A stretch of DNA of 64,000 nucleotides, from positions 124,001 to 188,000 of the forward strand of contig NZ_CANMBB010000005.1 in the NCBI RefSeq assembly GCF_947495965.1. Reading direction: 5' to 3'. Position numbers and translations under genes: made by a program. Of the stretch, positions 18,353 through 26,679 are shown one piece after another. The DNA comes from an uncultured Maribacter sp. (GTDB taxonomy: Bacteria > Bacteroidota > Bacteroidia > Flavobacteriales > Flavobacteriaceae). The notes under the pieces are model-generated. The model was not told where the DNA came from, did not search any database, and saw only the letters and a list, made by a program, of their open reading frames with translations. Each line of letters starts with the position of its first letter. Positions within the stretch are counted from its first letter, which is position 1.

Positions 18353-18766
18353 TTATTCAAAAATAGCAGCATTACTCTCAAAGCTTTTAAACTCTAGTGC
18401 ATTATTACTATAATCTAACACAAACATAGTCTGTTGTTCTCCTTTTTTGCCTTTATATCTAGTTTGGGGTTTCACTAAAAAAGTAATGTCTTTACTTTCC
18501 ATTTTTTCTTGTATTTTTTTAAACTCTTCCTTTTCTAAAATACATCCAAAATGAGGAATAGGAACTTTAAGATTTTCTACCTTACCACAATAATCTAAAT
18601 CCGAAATATCTTTAGAGACATGTGCCGAAAGTTGATGTCCAAAAAAATTAAAATCGACCCAATCTTTAGTTTGTCTTCCTAAAGAACACCCCAAAATATC
18701 TTGATAAAACAAAATAGTACTCTCTATATCTTTTACTTTAAATGCAAAATGAAAAACTGTATCCAT
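18353..18766 (-). CDS. VOC-superfamily (glyoxalase/bleomycin-resistance-like) protein
   Basis: The 137-residue protein opens with FHFAFKVKDIESTILFYQDILGC, the usual start of a vicinal-oxygen-chelate fold, followed by DFNFFGHQLSAHV and ending FVLDYSNNALEFKSF. A candidate metal set is His5, a second His in the GHQLSAHV strand and Glu near LEFKSF. Members include glyoxalases, dioxygenases and resistance proteins, so the substrate is unknown. It lies 2 bp after the GhrA-like gene and probably shares its transcript. It faces the folP end with a 7-bp gap. Confidence 0.85.
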   Translation of the reverse strand: MDTVFHFAFKVKDIESTILFYQDILGCSLGRQTKDWVDFNFFGHQLSAHVSKDISDLDYCGKVENLKVPIPHFGCILEKEEFKKIQEKMESKDITFLVKPQTRYKGKKGEQQTMFVLDYSNNALEFKSFESNAAIFE

Positions 18767-18768
18767 AC

Positions 18769-19698
18769 TTAATATCCTTTTTTTAATGAAACTACATTTA
18801 CTAAGTTTTTTTTGTTTAAAAAATTCTGATAGTTCTCTATAATTTGTTCTGCAGCACTTTCTATATTAGTAAGACTAGCTATGTGTGGCGTAATTTTAAT
18901 TCTCTCATGTTCCCAAAATGGATGTTTTTCTGGTAATGGTTCTTCTCTAAAAACATCTAACAAGGCGCCAGATAACATAGAAGAATTTAATAGTTGCAGT
19001 AAATCTTCCTCGACCAAATGTTCTCCTCTACCTACATTAATTAAATATGCATTAGTGGCTAAACTTCCAAGTGTGTCCGTATTTAAAATATCTCTTGTCT
19101 CTTTGGTTAAAGGCAAAAGGTTAATTAAAAAATTAGTATCCCTTAAACAATCCTTAAACCCTTCTTTTCCATGAAAACTAGTAACACCAGAAAGCTGTTT
19201 TTTAGAATTACTCCAACCCTTTACTTTAAAACCAAGACCAGAAAAATTCTGAGCCACATACCCTCCTATACTACCCAAACCAAGTATTGTTACTGTAACA
19301 TCTTTAAAAGAAGCATACCTATGCTGCTTCCACTTTTTTTCTTTTTGTTGGGCTAAATAAAGGCTTATATTCTTAAGTTCTCCTAAAACTACTGCCGCTA
19401 GAAACTCCCACATATCTTGCGTTAGTTTAGTATCAATAATTCTAGTAACTACAGTATTTGGCTGCAGCGTTTGCGTATTAGTTATATGATCTATAGAAGC
19501 CCCTACAGACTGTACTACTTTTACATTTGGATATTTATTAAATATGTCTTTTTTAGGTTTCCAACATACTATAAAATCTACCAAAGAAGCATCTTTCACC
19601 TCTGGATAAACTTCTATGGTTACCTCTGGTAATTTTTCTTTTAATAATGTATACCAAGGATCAGGGTTCTTATTTTCAAAAATTAAAAGTATACTCAT
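18769..19698 (-). CDS. GhrA-like glyoxylate/hydroxypyruvate reductase
   Basis: The 309-residue protein belongs to the D-isomer-specific 2-hydroxyacid dehydrogenases. The NAD(P)-binding motif is TILGLGSIGGYVAQNFSGLG, the substrate Arg lies in INVGRGEHLVEEDLL, and the catalytic Glu and His are in LLDVFREEPLPEKHPFWEH. The arrangement and short N-terminal domain are like GhrA, which reduces glyoxylate and hydroxypyruvate with NADPH. It is the upstream partner of the VOC gene. The exact substrate is a family-level prediction. Confidence 0.9.
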   Translation of the reverse strand: MSILLIFENKNPDPWYTLLKEKLPEVTIEVYPEVKDASLVDFIVCWKPKKDIFNKYPNVKVVQSVGASIDHITNTQTLQPNTVVTRIIDTKLTQDMWEFLAAVVLGELKNISLYLAQQKEKKWKQHRYASFKDVTVTILGLGSIGGYVAQNFSGLGFKVKGWSNSKKQLSGVTSFHGKEGFKDCLRDTNFLINLLPLTKETRDILNTDTLGSLATNAYLINVGRGEHLVEEDLLQLLNSSMLSGALLDVFREEPLPEKHPFWEHERIKITPHIASLTNIESAAEQIIENYQNFLNKKNLVNVVSLKKGY

Positions 19699-19737
19699 TA
19701 CTAATATATTTTAGGAAGCATAGCTAGTAGCCACTTT

Positions 19738-20193
19738 TCATTTTAATTCTTTTTTAAAACAGATGCTATTTTCTGCCTTTACATATTCTCCAAAATTTGG
19801 AAATTTCTGGTAATTGTTCTTCTCATAAAATGCAATAGCGTAAGGCTTTTCTTTTAAAGTTTCTAATATACATTTTGTAAACCCTAACTCTAAACTCCAT
19901 TTTTCCAATGCTTTTAAAACTATAGTAGCTATTCCATTTCCACGGTATGCCGTAGGAACAAACATTCTTTTAATTTCCACTTCATTTTTAGAAAATTCTT
20001 TAATTCCACCACAACCAACTGGAATATCATTTTCATCATAAGCAACCACCACATGTTTAATAGGACTAATAGTATTTAGTTTATTATAAAAAGACTTTTC
20101 TCCTTTATAATAAATTCCTAAATCCACATCTAATTCTTTAACCAATTTTCGAAAATCTTGATTATTAGAATCTGTTCTTTTAACTGTTATCAT
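19738..20193 (-). CDS. GNAT-family N-acetyltransferase
   Basis: The reading frame opens at 20247, but the ATG at 20193 (MITVKRT) is the better start because the acetyltransferase fold begins there; this gives 151 residues. The acetyl-CoA motif is VEIKRMFVPTAYRGNGIATIVLKALEKWS (Q/RxxGxG/A version RGNGIA), followed by KCILETLKEKPYAIAFYEKNNY. Substrate is unknown. The gene is divergent from the Lrp/AsnC regulator at 20322, and the region between them holds two copies of a near-identical sequence that may be an operator. Confidence 0.85.
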   Translation of the reverse strand: MITVKRTDSNNQDFRKLVKELDVDLGIYYKGEKSFYNKLNTISPIKHVVVAYDENDIPVGCGGIKEFSKNEVEIKRMFVPTAYRGNGIATIVLKALEKWSLELGFTKCILETLKEKPYAIAFYEKNNYQKFPNFGEYVKAENSICFKKELK

Positions 20194-20250
20194 TTTTTCT
20201 ACTATCAAAAATTTAAAAGCAAAGGTATGTTGAATCCTAAATAACATAAA

Positions 20251-20329
20251 ACAGATTCATTGGTTAAAACATGAAAATTAACCGTAAAAAGTTTATTTTT
20301 AAGTAAATTAAGACAGATTCCATGGTTGA
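20251..20329. repeat. Two direct repeats in the GNAT/Lrp intergenic region
   Basis: ACAGATTCATTGGTTAA at 20251-20267 and ACAGATTCCATGGTTGA at 20313-20329 agree at 14 of 17 positions and are 62 bp apart. The second overlaps the start codon of the Lrp/AsnC gene. They could be binding sites of that regulator; this is inference from position only. Confidence 0.35.
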
Positions 20330-20732
20330 TGCTATTGATATGCAATTATTGCGCTTTTTAAAAGACAATTCTAGATTGTCTTTTGCAGATTTAGGAAGAA
20401 AAATAAATCTATCTCCTTCTGCAGTAAGAGAACGTGTTCAGAAAATGGAAGACACAGGAATTATACAAAAGTATAGTATTACTATAGACAATAAAAAACT
20501 AGGTTATGATTTAGAAGCCTTTATTTTACTTAAAATTTTTCCAGGCCAACTAAAACATATTCTAGAAATAATTAAAGATTTTCCAGAAGTTAAAGAAGCA
20601 CATAGAATTACTGGTAGCCAGAACATACATTTAAAAGTAGTATTAAAGAACCAAATTGCTTTACAAAAACTTTTAGACCAACTTATGGTTTTTGGAGATA
20701 CGAATACATTTCTTATTTTATCAGAAATTTAG
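20322..20732 (+). CDS. Lrp/AsnC-family transcriptional regulator
   Basis: The 136-residue protein has the N-terminal winged helix-turn-helix of this family (MQLLRFLKDNSRLSFADLGRKINLSPSAVRERVQKMEDTGIIQ) and a C-terminal ligand-binding RAM domain (LKIFPGQLKHILEIIKDFPEVKEAHRITGSQNIHLKVVL). Such proteins form octamers and usually sense an amino acid. It is divergent from the GNAT gene and near the GhrA-like gene, so it may control that small metabolic cluster and itself. Effector unknown. Confidence 0.93.
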   Translation: MVDAIDMQLLRFLKDNSRLSFADLGRKINLSPSAVRERVQKMEDTGIIQKYSITIDNKKLGYDLEAFILLKIFPGQLKHILEIIKDFPEVKEAHRITGSQNIHLKVVLKNQIALQKLLDQLMVFGDTNTFLILSEI

Positions 20733-20815
20733 TTCTTAACATAGCATTTTAGAAAAAATAGCGTTACACTAATAATAGATTTTATTTTCCCTAATTTTAC
20801 AAAAACGATTATCCA

Positions 20816-21601
20816 TTGGATTTTTTAAATTTTATAGACTTAAGAATAACAGACATTATAGATATTATCTTAGTGGCTATTCTGCTCTATTATATTTATA
20901 AATTAATTCGAGGTTCTGTAGCCATAAATATTTTTATTGGTATTGTTATAGTCTGGGCTTTCTGGAAACTTACGGAACTTCTTGGCATGGAAATGATAAG
21001 TAGCATGGTTGGTGCTTTTATGCAAGTTGGTTTAATTGCGCTTATTATAGTTTTTCAGCAAGAAATACGAAAATTCCTTTTAATGATTGGTTCTACCAAT
21101 TTTTCTAACAAACGAAACTTTGTAAAGCATTTTAAATTCTTAAAACAAGAGAGTCTTTCTACAAATGTAAATGTAGACGGCCTTATAAGTGCTTGCGATA
21201 AAATGGCAACCACTAAAACTGGAGCAATTATAGTTTTAGAGCGCAACAACTCTTTAGATTTTGTAAAATCTTCTGGAGATACCATGCACATAGAAATTAA
21301 TCAGCCAATAGTAGAAAGTATATTTTATAAAAATAGCACTTTACACGATGGTGCTGCCGTTGTCTCTGGTAATTACATTGTTGCTACTCGTGTTATATTA
21401 CCAGTTTCTAATGAGCGTAATATTCCTTTACGTTTTGGATTAAGACATAGAGCTGCTGTTGGTATTACCGAAAAAACAGATGCACTTGCTATTGTTGTTA
21501 GCGAAGAAACTGGTCTTATTTCTTATATTAAAAACGGAGAATTTATTCTTTACAAAGACACCCAGGAACTTATAGAAATGATTAAAGAAGACTTAGTATA
21601 A
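20816..21601 (+). CDS. cdaA: Diadenylate cyclase CdaA (c-di-AMP synthase)
   Basis: The 261-residue protein begins with three transmembrane helices (to about residue 80), followed by the DAC/DisA_N domain with SIFYKNSTLHDGAAVV and LPLRFGLRHRAAVGI (here PLRFGLRHRAA), the DGA and RHR catalytic motifs. It makes the second messenger c-di-AMP from two ATP. The start is TTG at 20816: there is no in-frame ATG between the upstream stop at 20792 and this codon, and the protein then begins MDFLNFIDLRITDI, as in relatives. It follows the four-gene insert after folP and is convergent with the ABC exporter gene. Confidence 0.95.
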   Translation: MDFLNFIDLRITDIIDIILVAILLYYIYKLIRGSVAINIFIGIVIVWAFWKLTELLGMEMISSMVGAFMQVGLIALIIVFQQEIRKFLLMIGSTNFSNKRNFVKHFKFLKQESLSTNVNVDGLISACDKMATTKTGAIIVLERNNSLDFVKSSGDTMHIEINQPIVESIFYKNSTLHDGAAVVSGNYIVATRVILPVSNERNIPLRFGLRHRAAVGITEKTDALAIVVSEETGLISYIKNGEFILYKDTQELIEMIKEDLV

Positions 21602-21604
21602 TAA

Positions 21605-23371
21605 CTACGCTACTTCTTCCGATAAAAATTGTGCTTCGTACAAATTACTATAATAGCCATTTGCATTTAGTAACTCTTTATGTGTACCAGTCTCTACAAT
21701 TTTACCAGCCTCCATTACAATAATTTTATCGGCTTGTTTTATCGTTGCTAAACGGTGCGCTATAATAATTGAGGTTCTACCTTCGGTAATTTTTTCTGTA
21801 GCTCTTTGTATTAATTGCTCCGAGTAGGTATCTACAGAAGACGTTGCTTCGTCTAAAATTAAAATACTAGGATTACTTACATAAGCCCTTAAAAAAGCTA
21901 TTAATTGTCTTTGTCCGCTAGATAGCATTGCACCACGTTCCTTTACATCATAACTATAACCACCAGGCAAACTAGTAACAAAATCATGCACCCCTATTTC
22001 TTTGGCAGCTGCTTCTATTTTGTCTATCGTAACCAATTTTTCTTTTAAAGAAATATTATTCTCTATGGTATCTGCAAAAAGAAAAACATCTTGTAATACT
22101 ACTGCTATTTTTGCTCTTAAAGAAGGTAATTTAAAGTCTTTAATATCTATACCATCTATTAAAATAGCTCCAGAATTAATTTCATAAAATCTATTTAGTA
22201 AATTAATGATGGTAGATTTTCCTGCGCCTGTAGCCCCAACAATAGCAACAGTTTCTCCTGCTTTTACATCAAAAGAAATACCGTGTAATACCTCTTCCTC
22301 TTCTACATAACTAAAATGTACATTTTTAAAAGAAATATCGCCCTTTACATCTTCCTTTTCAATAGTACCGGTATTAGCAATATTACTATCTGTATCTAAT
22401 ATTTTAAACACTCTATTAGCAGCAACCATTCCCATTTGTAGGGTGTTAAATTTATCTGCAATTTGGCGTAACGGTCTAAATAACAAATCTATTAGAAAGA
22501 AAAAAGCAAAAACATCACCAACTTCATTTGCTCCTATATGTACTACATTTTGTAAAATTCCAAACCAAACTACAAGACCTATTGCTATAGAAGAAACAAT
22601 TTCTGCAATAGGAAAAAAGATAGAGTTATACCAAACCGTTTTTAACCATGCATTTTTATGCTTTTCATTTATGTCTCTAAACTTAGCACTCTCTATTTTC
22701 TCTCTTGTAAAAAGCTGCACAATTTTCATACCCGTAATACGCTCTTGTACAAAAGAGTTTAAATTAGATACCTGTGTTCTTACCTCATTAAAAGCTACTT
22801 TCATTGCTTTTTGAAAAACACGTGTTGCGTATAATATTATTGGCATTAAAGCAAAAACAATAAGTGCCAATTTCCAGTTAAGGTATAGCATAACTACTGC
22901 GGCAGCTAGCATCTTTAATACATCGGCCACAATAACAAAAAAACCTTGGCTAAAAATTTCTCCAATACGCTGCATATCTGCTACGGCGCGCGTTACTAAA
23001 ACCCCTAAAGAAGAAGTATCAAAATACTGCATTTTAAAGCCTAGCATCTTTTTAAAAAGGTTTACTCTAATATCTTTTATTACAGATTCTCCTAACCAGT
23101 TAGCATAATAATTAAACAGTAGTTGGCAAGTTACTTGCGCTATAAGCACTCCTACTAATGCAAGTATATAAATTCCTAATAAATCTGCATCTTTTGCTTT
23201 TATCCCATCATTAATAACACGCCCTACTAGCATAGGGGTCATTACAGCAAAAACAGATACTAATATTGCTGCAAGCGCAACACCATAAAAAGTAACCCTA
23301 TAGGGCTTGGTGTGGCTCATTAATCTATTAAAAAGGCTTTTGTCAAATGCTTTTCCGGAATCTTTATCCAT
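21605..23371 (-). CDS. ABC exporter, fused permease and ATPase (MsbA/MDR-like)
   Basis: The 588-residue half-transporter has six transmembrane helices (about 1-320) and a complete nucleotide-binding domain: Walker A GATGAGKST, Q-loop AVVLQDVFLF, signature LSSGQRQLIA (first Gly of the usual LSGGQ replaced by Ser), Walker B LILDEATSSVD and the switch His in IIAHRL. It should act as a homodimer or with a partner half. Cargo (lipid, drug or peptide) cannot be read from sequence. It starts 1 bp after truA ends and is probably translated from the same message. Confidence 0.93.
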   Translation of the reverse strand: MDKDSGKAFDKSLFNRLMSHTKPYRVTFYGVALAAILVSVFAVMTPMLVGRVINDGIKAKDADLLGIYILALVGVLIAQVTCQLLFNYYANWLGESVIKDIRVNLFKKMLGFKMQYFDTSSLGVLVTRAVADMQRIGEIFSQGFFVIVADVLKMLAAAVVMLYLNWKLALIVFALMPIILYATRVFQKAMKVAFNEVRTQVSNLNSFVQERITGMKIVQLFTREKIESAKFRDINEKHKNAWLKTVWYNSIFFPIAEIVSSIAIGLVVWFGILQNVVHIGANEVGDVFAFFFLIDLLFRPLRQIADKFNTLQMGMVAANRVFKILDTDSNIANTGTIEKEDVKGDISFKNVHFSYVEEEEVLHGISFDVKAGETVAIVGATGAGKSTIINLLNRFYEINSGAILIDGIDIKDFKLPSLRAKIAVVLQDVFLFADTIENNISLKEKLVTIDKIEAAAKEIGVHDFVTSLPGGYSYDVKERGAMLSSGQRQLIAFLRAYVSNPSILILDEATSSVDTYSEQLIQRATEKITEGRTSIIIAHRLATIKQADKIIVMEAGKIVETGTHKELLNANGYYSNLYEAQFLSEEVA

Positions 23372-23372
23372 A

Positions 23373-24113
23373 CTACTCTACAATTGCTTTTGGGTATAAA
23401 ACTTGGGTCAAATATAACCCTTTTGCGGGTACAGAAACGCCAGCATTAGCCCTATCCTTACTTTTTATAATAGTATTAACATCTTTAACCGTTAGTTTAC
23501 CTTTTCCTACCTCTAAAAGGGTACCAACAATGGCTCTAACCATATTTCTAAGAAACCTATTTGCCGTAATTGTAAATACCAAATTCTCTTTATTCTGTGT
23601 CCATTCTGCCCTGGTTATAGCACACAAATAGGTATACACATCGGTATTACTTTTAGAAAAGCACTCAAAATCTTCTTCCATAAGTAAAATTTTAGCAGCA
23701 GTATTCATTGCTGCAATATCTAAAGGCTGTTTTATATAATGTGCCGTATCACTAGCAAAAGGGTCTTTCTCTTGCCTAATCCAATATTCATAGGTACGTG
23801 CCGTGGCATTAAACCTAGCATGTGCATCGTGCTGTACAGCTACTATCTTTTGCACAGCTATATCTTCTGGTAAATAAGAGTTTAATTTATATTCTAAATT
23901 TTCAATTTCTAAAGACGCTATATCAAAATGCGCATACATTTGCTTTGCATGCACCCCTGCATCTGTTCTACCAGCACCTGTTAAAACTATGGTTTGGTTT
24001 AGTATAGTGCTCATTGCTTTTTCTAGCACCTCTTGTACCGTAATAGCATTTGGTTGGCGTTGCCATCCGTGATACTGTTTCCCGAAGTATGAAAATTGAA
24101 TAAAAAATCTCAA
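23373..24113 (-). CDS. truA: tRNA pseudouridine synthase A
   Basis: The 246-residue enzyme makes pseudouridine at tRNA positions 38-40. FIQFSYFGKQYHGWQRQP opens the protein, GAGRTDAGVHAKQM holds the catalytic Asp, and NRFLRNMVRAIVGTLLEVGKG is the conserved C-terminal motif. Length is typical. A TATCTTTG box on the minus strand at 24140-24147 is well placed as its promoter. The ABC exporter gene follows immediately. Confidence 0.96.
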   Translation of the reverse strand: MRFFIQFSYFGKQYHGWQRQPNAITVQEVLEKAMSTILNQTIVLTGAGRTDAGVHAKQMYAHFDIASLEIENLEYKLNSYLPEDIAVQKIVAVQHDAHARFNATARTYEYWIRQEKDPFASDTAHYIKQPLDIAAMNTAAKILLMEEDFECFSKSNTDVYTYLCAITRAEWTQNKENLVFTITANRFLRNMVRAIVGTLLEVGKGKLTVKDVNTIIKSKDRANAGVSVPAKGLYLTQVLYPKAIVE

Positions 24114-24139
24114 AAGAATAGGCTAATTTTGTAAAGCTA

Positions 24140-24147
24140 CAAAGATA
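24140..24147 (-). promoter_or_regulatory. Candidate -7 box for truA
   Basis: TATCTTTG on the minus strand fits the Flavobacteria -7 consensus TANNTTTG and lies 27 bp before the truA start. No clear -33 TTG was found. Confidence 0.4.
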
Positions 24148-24192
24148 CTTTTTATAACCCATTTTTGCAGTATTTAAAAATTAGCATATACT

Positions 24193-24687
24193 TTGACAAA
24201 AATTTTACTTCTTTCAGACACACATTCTCATATAGATGATACCATTTTAAAATACGCAAAACAGGCCGATGAAATTTGGCATGCCGGAGATATTGGCTCC
24301 CTAGAAGTTACCGATGCCTTACAGAAAATAAAACCACTACGGGCTGTTCATGGTAATATAGACGACCATGTACTACAAAAAGAGTTTCCAGAAAACAACC
24401 GTTTTATGTGCGAAGGGGTAGATGTGTACATGACCCATATTGGTGGGTACCCTCCTAAATACAACATAAGAACACGCGATATTATAAAGCAAAACCCGCC
24501 TAAAATATTTATTTCTGGGCATTCTCATATTTTAAAAGTTATGATGGATAAAAAACTTGGGGTGCTACATATGAACCCTGGTGCTTGTGGCAAACATGGT
24601 TTTCACCAAATGCGTACCATGCTTAGGTTTGTTATTAACGGGGACCAAATAAAAGATTTAGAAGTAATTGAAATAGGAAAGCGTTAA
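24193..24687 (+). CDS. YfcE-family metallophosphoesterase
   Basis: The 164-residue protein carries the dinuclear metal motifs of this family: LLLSDTHSH, WHAGDIGS, HGNIDDH, MTHIGGYPP and SGHSHILK, followed by NPGACGKHGFH. YfcE-type enzymes cleave phosphodiesters in vitro; the cell substrate is unclear. Translation starts at TTG (24193), giving MTKILLLSDTH; no ATG lies upstream in a suitable place. It diverges from truA. A TAATTTTG sequence at 24124-24131 could serve as its -7 box. Confidence 0.92.
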   Translation: MTKILLLSDTHSHIDDTILKYAKQADEIWHAGDIGSLEVTDALQKIKPLRAVHGNIDDHVLQKEFPENNRFMCEGVDVYMTHIGGYPPKYNIRTRDIIKQNPPKIFISGHSHILKVMMDKKLGVLHMNPGACGKHGFHQMRTMLRFVINGDQIKDLEVIEIGKR

Positions 24688-24706
24688 ATTTTAGAATACC
24701 ACAAAA

Positions 24707-24802
24707 TTATACCAAGCTTACTACTGCAATTAACACCAAATAAATTGTAGCATATACCAAAGCTTTTATTTTATACTTTTCTATTTTGTGTGTATTAACC
24801 AT
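24707..24802 (-). CDS. Possible 31-residue single-helix membrane peptide
   Basis: A short frame with an ATG at 24802 encodes a basic N-terminus (MVNTHKIEKYKIK) followed by one hydrophobic helix of about 18 residues and a stop. The charge pattern fits a small inner-membrane protein with its N-terminus inside. There is no family I recognise and no other support, so this is a tentative call. It is convergent with the phosphoesterase gene. Confidence 0.35.
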   Translation of the reverse strand: MVNTHKIEKYKIKALVYATIYLVLIAVVSLV

Positions 24803-25077
24803 TACTTACATTTTACTTTGACAAGGTACTTTTTAAACCTACAATACAAGGATACGTATTATCTAAAAAATAGCACATATGTTTAAAATATACTACCAGC
24901 TACAGCTAGTATACAAAGCCGTTATCTAAACAACTTTTTAAATACCTGTTAATAATTTCTTACAAACAAATGTAGTTTATACTATATCTTCTTTTATTTT
25001 TGAGGCGCTCCCCTAGTATATTAAATAGTAACTATTAAAACTCCTGTTATTCGGGAGTTAGGCGAAATTAAAACAAA
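24803..25077. other. AT-rich intergenic segment with a hairpin before the PIN-like gene
   Basis: This 275-bp stretch holds no gene I can support. Near its end, AACTCC and GGAGTT (25039-25044 and 25054-25059) form a small stem-loop, and the right arm runs into GTTAGGC at 25057-25063, which matches the integron core-site consensus GTTRRRY. A full attC site is not present. Confidence 0.4.
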
Positions 25078-26679
25078 ATGGAAGACTCAATATTTAGACT
25101 AAATGAAGAGGACGAAAAAAAACTGTTTGAAAACGGTCACATTGTTTTTGACTCTTCTGCTTTATTGAGTTTTTATGGTTACACAGAAAGAATTTCTGAA
25201 GAGTATTTTAACAAGGTATTTGAAGCACTCAAAGGACGTCTATGGCTCCCAGCCCAAGTTATTTATGAATTCGAAAAAAATCGAGAAAAAGTAATTACCA
25301 AACCTAAAGGTGAATATCTAAGCTTAATTAAAAGCGAAAAAAAAGATGGGGGATATTTAAGCACTGTACAAAGTTATCTTGACCTAATTAGAAAAAACTC
25401 AAGTTCAATTAAGGGACAAATAAAGACCCTTTCGGAAAGAACAATAAAAGACGACAAACACCCGCACATAGAACAAAAAAGTATTACCGAATTTAAAGAG
25501 GTACTTAAAGTATTTGAAGCAAACATTGAGATTTTAAATGAGGGTTACCAAAACCTACTCAATAACATTCAAAACCAAATAGAAAAGAAAATTAAGGATT
25601 TAGATGAAAAAACTTCATCCGATAACTTTAGAGAAAGGTTAGACAGATATTTCACTCATGGAAAAGTCTATGCTTATGAGGAAATGCTAGAGATTATAAA
25701 AGAGGGGCGATTTAGATATGAAAATGAAATACCTCCAGGGTATAAAGATGAAAAAGACAAGATAGGTTTCCAGATGTATGGCGATTTATTGCTCTGGTTT
25801 CAAGTAATTGACTACGCAAAGAAAGAACAGAGACCAATAATCTTTGTCACTAATGATGTAAAGGAAGATTGGTGGCAGCAAGATGGATATGGTCAGAATA
25901 GCAATGTTCCAAGACACGAACTCTTGTATGAGTTCAAGGATAAGAGCGGCCAAAAGATTTGGTTCTATACTATTGACAATTTAATCTATAAGTCAAATCA
26001 ATACCTAAATACTGAAGTTTCAGATGATGTAATTGAAGAAATTCAAAATGTCAATATTAGTAACATTGACCAAGAATGGCTCAACCTACTTCAAGATGCA
26101 TTAGACTGCGATGAAGACGTTAGAGCAAATCATAGGTATAAATACGAAGGTAAATCTCTTGGTACATGGCTTGTAGGAATAGTTCAAGCGAATAAAAAAG
26201 ATAAAAAGCTTGATATAAGAGCTGAAATCGAAGATCTCGGATTTGATTATAACTTACGTGGAAGAACTCCTGAAGCTTCAACAAAAAGATTTATCAGACA
26301 GTTAGCTGCGGATGATGAACCACTCAAAGTAAATTATCAGAATTGGTTTAATCAGATTGTCGCTCCTAAAAAAGAAGATTTGACAGAAGAAACAATAGAG
26401 CAATTAAATCAAGTTTGGGAGCTAAAATTTGATGAAGAAAGATATTGGGAAATTCCTACTAAAATTAAGGACAGAGTTGATGATTGGAAAGAATTCAGGT
26501 ATAACTATAAAGCTAACCCAAGAGGAAAATGGTCTACGAATGATAGAGAAATGGGTAGTGACCTTTACACTTGGGTTCTTAAAAGAAGAAAAGAGGAGGA
26601 ATTAATGAGTCTAATTTTAGACCATTTTAGTCAACAAGAATTAGATGAACTCGAAGCAGAAGGCTTTGAAATAAAATAA
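25078..26679 (+). CDS. PIN-like (PIN_8/DUF4935) nuclease-domain protein with helicase-associated-like C-terminus
   Basis: The 533-residue protein begins with a PIN-like domain of the DUF4935 type: HIVFDSSALLSFY (Asp25), LWLPAQVIYEFEKNREK, a long coiled-coil insert (about 80-190), then YGDLLLWFQVI and IIFVTNDVKEDWW, which supply further acidic residues. The C-terminal half has two segments resembling the helicase-associated (HA) DNA-binding repeat: EGKSLGTWLVGIVQANKK to IEDLGFDYN (about 355-388), and MGSDLYTWVLKRRKEEE to LEAEGFEIK (about 480-533). A metal-dependent nuclease acting on DNA or RNA is likely. It stands alone in an accessory stretch and its codon use looks more mixed than its neighbours. 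A defence role is possible but unproven; no partner gene is next to it. Confidence 0.8.
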   Translation: MEDSIFRLNEEDEKKLFENGHIVFDSSALLSFYGYTERISEEYFNKVFEALKGRLWLPAQVIYEFEKNREKVITKPKGEYLSLIKSEKKDGGYLSTVQSYLDLIRKNSSSIKGQIKTLSERTIKDDKHPHIEQKSITEFKEVLKVFEANIEILNEGYQNLLNNIQNQIEKKIKDLDEKTSSDNFRERLDRYFTHGKVYAYEEMLEIIKEGRFRYENEIPPGYKDEKDKIGFQMYGDLLLWFQVIDYAKKEQRPIIFVTNDVKEDWWQQDGYGQNSNVPRHELLYEFKDKSGQKIWFYTIDNLIYKSNQYLNTEVSDDVIEEIQNVNISNIDQEWLNLLQDALDCDEDVRANHRYKYEGKSLGTWLVGIVQANKKDKKLDIRAEIEDLGFDYNLRGRTPEASTKRFIRQLAADDEPLKVNYQNWFNQIVAPKKEDLTEETIEQLNQVWELKFDEERYWEIPTKIKDRVDDWKEFRYNYKANPRGKWSTNDREMGSDLYTWVLKRRKEEELMSLILDHFSQQELDELEAEGFEIK

